Of a stretch of DNA of 53,202 nt, positions 49,256 to 53,202 are shown one piece after another. Under the pieces are notes generated by a model. The model made no database searches and had not been told where the DNA came from. It saw only the letters and a list, made by a program, of their open reading frames with translations. Numbering within the stretch: position 1 is the stretch's first letter; each line of letters opens with the position of its first letter. This DNA comes from Spirochaetia bacterium (GTDB taxonomy: Bacteria > Spirochaetota > Spirochaetia > CADAEX01): positions 64,758-117,959 of the forward strand of contig JAFSOR010000018.1 in assembly GCA_017446885.1 (NCBI GenBank), written 5' to 3'. The translations under genes were made by a program, and so were the position numbers.

Positions 49256-49939
49256 CTATTTTATATTCCGTACAACACGCAGTCCCACACCCGTACCAAG
49301 AATAACATAATTAGCAAATTGGAAATTTGATATATCACAATCAGAAGCATAACCGCGATATCCACCACCACATACGCAGGTATATCCAATATCATGTGGG
49401 AACCAACACCACTCTTGAACATTTCCGCTCATATCATAAAGACCATATCCATTTGCTTTTTTCTGTCCCACTGGATGAGTATTATAATTACTATTATTAC
49501 TATATCATGCAACCTCATCTAGATTATCGCTTCCTGCATATTTATAGTTTTCTCCTCCTTTTGCAGCATATTGCCATTCTTCCATTGCAGGAAGTCTAAA
49601 ACCATTTGCAGAATTATCCTGATTTAATTGGAAACCATTTTTTGAATATACAGGAGTATATCCTAGTTTTTCACTCAATGCATTGCAAAACTCTATAGCA
49701 GGATACATATCAACACAATCCACAGGTAAATCATCACCTTCATGATTAGCTTCATTTTTACCCATAACTGCTTTATAAGTTTTTTGGGTTATTTCGGTAC
49801 TACTTATTTCAAAACCTTTATCAGAAATTTTAACCATTTCAATCCCTAATTCTTTGAGCAACTGTTCTGGATTATCCACAGCATAAAGCCCAATAGACAG
49901 AACCAAACTAAAAACTAATAAAAAAACAATCTTCTTCAT
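49256..49939 (-). pseudogene. Exported SUMF1/FGE-fold protein A, interrupted by one TGA
   Basis: A 228-codon frame: signal peptide MKKIVFLLVFSLVLSIGLYA, then a formylglycine-generating-enzyme/C-type-lectin fold with EISSTEITQKTYKAVMG, FRLPAMEEWQYAAKGG, MSGNVQEWCW and a final GVGLRVVRN. The TGA at 49507-49505 stands exactly where both paralogues have Trp (DDVAWYKNN, DEIAWYRKN), so one G-to-A change explains it, and the frame continues intact on both sides. Either a recent pseudogene, a sequencing error or readthrough. TGA is used as a normal stop elsewhere here. AAGGGG precedes ATG 49939. Confidence 0.75.
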
Positions 49940-50026
49940 CTCTTTCCCCTTATTATTTTCCCATAAAAAAATATATATCATCGTATGATGATAACTATTC
50001 TATTTCTATTCCAGGCTATTAAAAAA
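49800..50026 (-). repeat. Tandem duplication, copy 1 (partner 50580-50806)
   Basis: The two segments lie 780 bases apart and agree closely from inside the 5' part of the SUMF1 genes through their upstream region into the end of the SIR2 gene. The block from the signal peptide codons to the ATG and the following 60 bases is nearly identical. Confidence 0.8.
49952..50026 (-). pseudogene. 3' remnant of a SIR2-like gene
   Basis: This stretch repeats the last 75 bases of the intact SIR2-like gene (50732-50806), including the frame of QLSSYDDIYFFMGK, but has lost one T and gained a stop. It sits upstream of SUMF1 gene A exactly as the intact SIR2 gene sits upstream of SUMF1 gene B, showing that a SIR2-SUMF1 unit was duplicated and one SIR2 copy lost. 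Confidence 0.7.
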
Positions 50027-50046
50027 TAACTGTTTCCCCGAAACAG

Positions 50047-50718
50047 TTATTCAATATCCCGTACAATACGGAAGCCAATATTATATGGGTGGTTTATGTC
50101 TTCACTACCATAGTTCTCATAGGAAGTACGGCACTTGAGTGCTTCGCTATCAAAACTTCCACCGAAAACATTAAATATTACGTCTCCCGTGCTATAAATG
50201 GTCTCTACATGCAGTTCCCACACATTACCGAATATATCATACAAGCCGTAATTGTTAGCTTTTTTCGATGCTACAGGATGAGTTATTCCTTCGCTGTTTT
50301 TTCGATACCACGCAATCTCATCTAATGTACCGCTTCCTGCTACATATCTAATTTCATCAGACATAGGTAAACGGAAACCACCCTTAGCTCCTGTCATATA
50401 GACCATACCAGTATATACCTCATACATAGAAGGCAAACCTATTTTTTCACTTAACTTATTACAGAAACGTGCAGCATCTTCAAAATGTATATTATTCGCA
50501 GGCAAATTATCTCCTTTACGTAGAAATCCACCAGCATCGTTTGTAATTGCTACATATGCTTTCTGAGTTATCTCGGTACTGCTTATTTCAAAGTTCTTAC
50601 CAGAAATCTTAACCATCTCAATCCCTAATTCTTTGAGCAACTGTTCAGAATTATCTACTGCATAAAGTCCCATAGATAGAACCAAACTAAAAACTAATAA
50701 AAAAACAATCTTCTTCAT
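50047..50718 (-). CDS. Exported SUMF1/FGE-fold protein B
   Basis: 223 residues from ATG 50718 (AAGGGG upstream). Signal peptide MKKIVFLLVFSLVLSMGLYA almost identical to A. FGE/C-type-lectin fold: ISSTEITQKAYVAI, KLSEKIGLPSMYEV, FRLPMSDEIRYVAGSG, GLYDIFGNVWEL, FGGSFDSEALKCRTSY and NIGFRIVRDIE. Active-site cysteines needed for formylglycine synthesis are not evident, so it is more likely a binding protein than an enzyme. The C-terminal 60 residues differ strongly from A and C. Follows the SIR2 gene by 13 bases. Confidence 0.8.
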   Translation of the reverse strand: MKKIVFLLVFSLVLSMGLYAVDNSEQLLKELGIEMVKISGKNFEISSTEITQKAYVAITNDAGGFLRKGDNLPANNIHFEDAARFCNKLSEKIGLPSMYEVYTGMVYMTGAKGGFRLPMSDEIRYVAGSGTLDEIAWYRKNSEGITHPVASKKANNYGLYDIFGNVWELHVETIYSTGDVIFNVFGGSFDSEALKCRTSYENYGSEDINHPYNIGFRIVRDIE

Positions 50719-50731
50719 CTCTTTCCCCTTA

Positions 50732-51640
50732 TTATTTTCCCATAAAAAAATATATATCATCGTATGATGATAACTGTTTTATTTCTATTCCAAGGCTATT
50801 AAAAAAGAATTTTTTACCTGCAGATAAATCTTTATTATCAAAATGAACATAAACAGTTTTTTTTCTTCTTTTCTCATCATCCCTAAAATATTTCTCTCTC
50901 TGTATGAGAAGCCATCGCAATCCTGTTTCTTGGCTGTCTAAGCTAAGACCAATAATGTACAAATCTTTGTGAAAGATAATATTAAGCCAAGAGTTATTAC
51001 CTTTCCATACTGTATTATTACGCAATGATGCATATAATCCATCTTTTTTATTATTAATATAATCCTTGGCATGATTAATAATTGATGCATAATCATCGGC
51101 CCCAATAATGAGACTTTGTGGATAATAAATGAAGCCATGAATGTGCCATATTGCAAAAGAATTAAGAGAATTATCTATTTTTTTATCCGAGTAGTACTGA
51201 TGCCAAGGGTAGCGAAAATGCTTATATTGGCCTAATGGAGAATAAAATAATTTTCTTTTTTTTATTTTCTTTTTTAACGTAAGTGCTTTTTCAAGCGTCA
51301 TATCATAATTCGTAGTAAGAATAGGAATTCTTTTGGATTCAGCATATTTCACTAAATCTTTATGTAAATCTGTTTCTTCCCATTTTTTTACTTCCATGCA
51401 TATTTGATTCTTAACTTCGGAGTTACAAATTTGAATAGATTTATTATCACGTTTGGCTTTGTTAAAAACAGTTATATCAAAGAATTCTGGATATGATATT
51501 GCTCCTGAGTTATTTAAATAATCAATTTCTGTTTTATCTCCAGTAATCTTTTTTAATAGTTCCTTCCATGAATTACCTGTTTTTTTATAGACATTAATTC
51601 CATTCCCCAGCAACAATGCGATATTCTTGCTTGTTCCCAT
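50732..51640 (-). CDS. SIR2-like NAD-binding protein
   Basis: 302 residues. SIR2-type Rossmann signatures: IALLLGNGINVY at residues 7-18, ILTTNYDMTLEKA near 110, WHIHG near 165 and YIIGLSLDSQETGLRWLL near 240. This is the SIR2_2 branch, whose members in phage-defence systems act as NADases. No membrane or signal segment, so it is cytoplasmic, unlike the exported SUMF1 proteins around it. Very A/T-rich. It starts 12 bases after SUMF1 gene C stops and is followed by gene B, so all are one operon. Confidence 0.8.
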   Translation of the reverse strand: MGTSKNIALLLGNGINVYKKTGNSWKELLKKITGDKTEIDYLNNSGAISYPEFFDITVFNKAKRDNKSIQICNSEVKNQICMEVKKWEETDLHKDLVKYAESKRIPILTTNYDMTLEKALTLKKKIKKRKLFYSPLGQYKHFRYPWHQYYSDKKIDNSLNSFAIWHIHGFIYYPQSLIIGADDYASIINHAKDYINNKKDGLYASLRNNTVWKGNNSWLNIIFHKDLYIIGLSLDSQETGLRWLLIQREKYFRDDEKRRKKTVYVHFDNKDLSAGKKFFFNSLGIEIKQLSSYDDIYFFMGK

Positions 51641-51652
51641 GACTACTTATCC

Positions 51653-52354
51653 TTATTCTGGCTTAATTGTTCGCACGACGCGAAAGCCCATATAGCGCTC
51701 TTCAGCTACAGCATTAATCCAATACCCAGAATAAACCTCGCAGGCATCTGCTTGATTAACCCAACACCCACCTCTGACACTATGCAGAATAGGGTTTTTC
51801 CAATTAGAATCCCAGCACCACTCCCGCACATTACCACTCATATCAAATAACCCATAATCGTTAGGTTTTTTCTGTGCGACAGGATGTGTCATATCATTAC
51901 TATTATTTTTATACCACGCAACATCATCTATGTTATTGCTTCCTGAATATGTATAGTCTTTTCCACCTTCAGCTGCATAATCCCATTCTTCATCCGTTGG
52001 AAGCCGAAATCCATTAGCTGAAGCATCTTGATAAACTTCAGTACCACGGGAATTCCAAGTATATACCGGGGTAAGCTTCAATCTTTTACTCAAGTTGTTG
52101 CAAAAAGCAATTGCATCATACCAATTTACTTTTTCAACAGGTAGATTTTCACCTTTAAAATTACTTGGGTTTTCTCCCATAATAGCTTTATATGTTTTCT
52201 GGGTTATCTCTGTACTACTCATTTCAAAATTTTTGCCAGGAATATTGACCATTTTAATTCCTAATTCTTTTAACAACTGCTCTGAATTATCTGCAGCAGA
52301 GAGTCCCATAGTCATAATCACTAAACAAAATAAAAAAAATACAATCTTTTTCAT
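51653..52354 (-). CDS. Exported SUMF1/FGE-fold protein C
   Basis: 233 residues. Signal peptide MKKIVFFLFCLVIMTMGLSA. Best-preserved fold of the three: EMSSTEITQKTYKAIMGENP, VNWYDAIAFCNNLSKRL, FRLPTDEEWDYAAEGG, WYKNNSNDMTHPV, FDMSGNVREWCWD, RGGCW and MGFRVVRTI. These are the formylglycine-generating-enzyme family landmarks (RLPTEAEWEYAA, SGNVWEW, RGGSW, GFR). First gene of the operon, with a consensus promoter and AAGGAT ribosome site. Divergent to the Xre regulator gene. Confidence 0.88.
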   Translation of the reverse strand: MKKIVFFLFCLVIMTMGLSAADNSEQLLKELGIKMVNIPGKNFEMSSTEITQKTYKAIMGENPSNFKGENLPVEKVNWYDAIAFCNNLSKRLKLTPVYTWNSRGTEVYQDASANGFRLPTDEEWDYAAEGGKDYTYSGSNNIDDVAWYKNNSNDMTHPVAQKKPNDYGLFDMSGNVREWCWDSNWKNPILHSVRGGCWVNQADACEVYSGYWINAVAEERYMGFRVVRTIKPE

Positions 52355-52386
52355 TTTAATATCCTTCTGTGTTTAAGTTGATATTA

Positions 52387-52415
52387 ATTATCATCTAAAG
52401 CACAGATTATGTCAA
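52387..52415 (-). promoter_or_regulatory. Promoter of the SUMF1-SIR2 operon
   Basis: TTGACA (52410-52415), 17 bases, GATAAT (52387-52392) on the minus strand. A 10-base palindrome TATTTAAATA (52416-52425) abuts the -35 and could bind the divergently encoded Xre protein. Confidence 0.7.
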
Positions 52416-52479
52416 TATTTAAATAATTTCTGTTTTATAGTTAATAATAATTATTCGCAAAATGCTTCAAACTGGATGC

Positions 52480-52800
52480 ATGGGAATACGGCATATATTT
52501 ATCCAGAACATGAAATATTATAGGAAAAAGGCTGGGTTAACCCAGGAAAAACTGGCAGAAGCAATAGGAATGAGTACTGCCTATATTGGCGATATGGAAG
52601 CTAGGGAACGATTTCCAAAAGCAGAAACCATAGACAAGATTGCAAAAGCTCTCAATGTAAGCCCATCTATTCTTTTTTCTGAGCAAAGCAGCCCGGAAAC
52701 ACTTAAATCAACTTTCAAACAGAATTATGCTAAAACCCTTCAAGAAGAGCTTTCTAACCGCATATTGAAAGACATCAACGATGTCTGTGACATGATTTAA
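52480..52800 (+). CDS. Xre-family helix-turn-helix regulator
   Basis: About 106 residues (112 if ATG 52462 is used). HTH_3 domain: YRKKAGLTQEKLAEAIGMST, YIGDMEARERFPKAETIDKIAKALNV. The C-terminal 35 residues are charged and may dimerise. It faces the SUMF1-SIR2 operon across a 107-126-bp gap, the layout of a controller for a cassette. No Shine-Dalgarno is obvious for either ATG. Confidence 0.85.
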   Translation: MGIRHIFIQNMKYYRKKAGLTQEKLAEAIGMSTAYIGDMEARERFPKAETIDKIAKALNVSPSILFSEQSSPETLKSTFKQNYAKTLQEELSNRILKDINDVCDMI

Positions 52801-52856
52801 AGCCCACCTCACACAGTACGAAAACTAACCACAAAAACCAGGAAAATCATTATATG

Positions 52857-52992
52857 AGAGCCAAAGCAGGGCTTCCGAAGCATTGGGCTCTGCAGCAACA
52901 AGCACGCCACACTGTAAAGAGAGCAGTGTGGTCTGTGCTTGTCTGCAGGGTACCCACTCTGCTGAGCGAAGTCCTGCTATTGGCTCTTTTAT
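52857..52992 (+). ncRNA. Rod-shaped structured RNA, 6S-like candidate
   Basis: G+C-rich block in A/T-rich surroundings. Nested pairings: AGAGCCAA (52857-52864) with TTGGCTCT (52980-52987); AGCAGGGCTTC with GAAGTCCTGCT (11 bp, one G.T) just inside; then an unpaired bubble on both sides; then CTGCAG/CTGCAG, ACAAGCAC/GTGCTTGT and CCACACTG/CAGTGTGG closing on a TAAAGAGAG loop. TTTT follows the last stem, ending transcription. This closing stem - large bubble - terminal stem order is that of 6S RNA, which mimics an open promoter; at about 133 nt it is shorter than usual. A long terminator-like element is the alternative. A TATAT box is just upstream. Confidence 0.5.
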
Positions 52993-53027
52993 TGTGTTTA
53001 CTAGGTTTTTGGTGGTTTGCGGAGCAG

Positions 53028-53202
53028 TTATTCGACAGTCACACTCTTGGCCAGGTTCTTGGGCTGGTCCACATCGCGGCCAAGCTCCAGGGCTGAATAA
53101 TATGCCAGAAGCTGCAGAGGCACGCTCATCAGGAAAGGATATATGTACTCCACAGTTTTCGGAACCTCGATTACATCATCTGCAATACCATACACATCCT
53201 TG
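53028..53202 (-). CDS. glmS: Glutamine-fructose-6-phosphate aminotransferase, 3' end
   Basis: The last 58 codons of glmS, cut by the window edge. The C-terminus [19 protein letters not shown], then [10 protein letters not shown], is the conserved GlmS end, whose last residues form the loop covering the sugar site. GlmS makes glucosamine-6-phosphate for cell-wall and surface glycans. The rest lies beyond 53202. Confidence 0.95.
   Translation of the reverse strand, partial: KDVYGIADDVIEVPKTVEYIYPFLMSVPLQLLAYYSALELGRDVDQPKNLAKSVTVE

Noticed and set aside
49505..49507. TGA read as Trp or selenocysteine genome-wide
   Set aside because: TGA ends many confident genes here, for example uraA and copy 1 of the isomerase, and no selenocysteine insertion structure is apparent after the codon.
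49256..52354. Complete diversity-generating retroelement
   Set aside because: No reverse transcriptase, accessory gene or template repeat could be found in the window; only the target-like fold is present.
52854..53096. 80-codon plus-strand frame near the right end
   Set aside because: It covers the rod-shaped RNA and the antisense of the glmS end; its translation is explained by the inverted repeats.

Overview
The window looks like chromosomal DNA of a Treponema-like spirochaete. I base this on the side-by-side pair of TIGR03545/TIGR03546-type envelope proteins, substrate-binding proteins whose signal peptides end in FAGG without a lipobox Cys, lipoproteins with LLTSC/LITSC-type boxes, a cation/proton antiporter fused to a PTS EIIA domain, an N-terminal-rubredoxin rubrerythrin and a uracil salvage pair. 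Genus assignment is inference; no rRNA is present. Base composition is mixed: moderately GC-rich core genes are interrupted by A/T-rich accessory patches at about 7.1-8.0, 8.05-10.5, 24.3-25.5, 26.4-27.0 and 48.5-52.8 kb.

Layout. 1-6.6 kb: core genes (pseudouridine synthase 3' part, P-loop ATPase, pcnB, typA, upp-uraA). 6.6-10.5 kb: accessory island with orphan Vsr endonuclease, a RelB/DinJ-YoeB toxin-antitoxin pair, a small membrane protein, a DUF2075 ATPase/nuclease with a coupled 66-residue partner, a tRNA 3'-end-like fragment and a 23-bp tandem repeat. 10.5-19.2 kb: Nudix hydrolase, ADP-ribosylglycohydrolase, then a MOP-family transporter, PerR/Fur, reverse rubrerythrin, a Cys-rich DUF2703 protein and PepF, converging on the antiporter-EIIA fusion. 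19.3-19.6 kb: tRNA-Leu, -Lys and -Glu on the minus strand. 19.7-24.2 kb: TatD-HAD pair and a three-gene flavoprotein operon of GlpA/GlpB-like type. 24.3-27.0 kb: DUF1016 nuclease, EamA transporter and a MuF-like fragment, bracketed by two copies of a 143-bp repeat. 27.1-35.2 kb: a five-gene Dpp/Opp-type ABC transporter plus two tandem sugar-phosphate isomerase paralogues, facing a YesMN-type two-component system. 35.2-41.3 kb: minus-strand run of two lipoproteins, MATE pump, alanine racemase and the two-component genes. 41.4-48.5 kb: class II aldolase, an amino-acid ABC transporter whose binding protein is circularly permuted, galE, and the TIGR03545/03546 pair. 48.6-52.8 kb: nuclease-like toxin candidate, a tRNA-like cloverleaf, and a SUMF1-SIR2-SUMF1-SUMF1(pseudo) cassette facing an Xre regulator. 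52.85-53.2 kb: a rod-shaped 6S-like RNA candidate and the 3' end of glmS.

Three themes stand out. (1) The GlnH-like binding protein at 43.8-44.6 kb reads C-half first, then N-half. (2) The SIR2 plus secreted FGE/C-type-lectin-fold cassette with its own regulator has been partly duplicated, leaving a SIR2 3' remnant, and resembles a conflict or surface-recognition locus. (3) A promoter module (TTGAAGCAAAAT core, T-rich stretch, TATA) recurs four times, always in a divergent intergenic region and always reading toward an accessory nuclease/toxin-type gene. At least eight genes also have a TATAAT-like box 6-8 bases before the ATG, which predicts leaderless transcripts.
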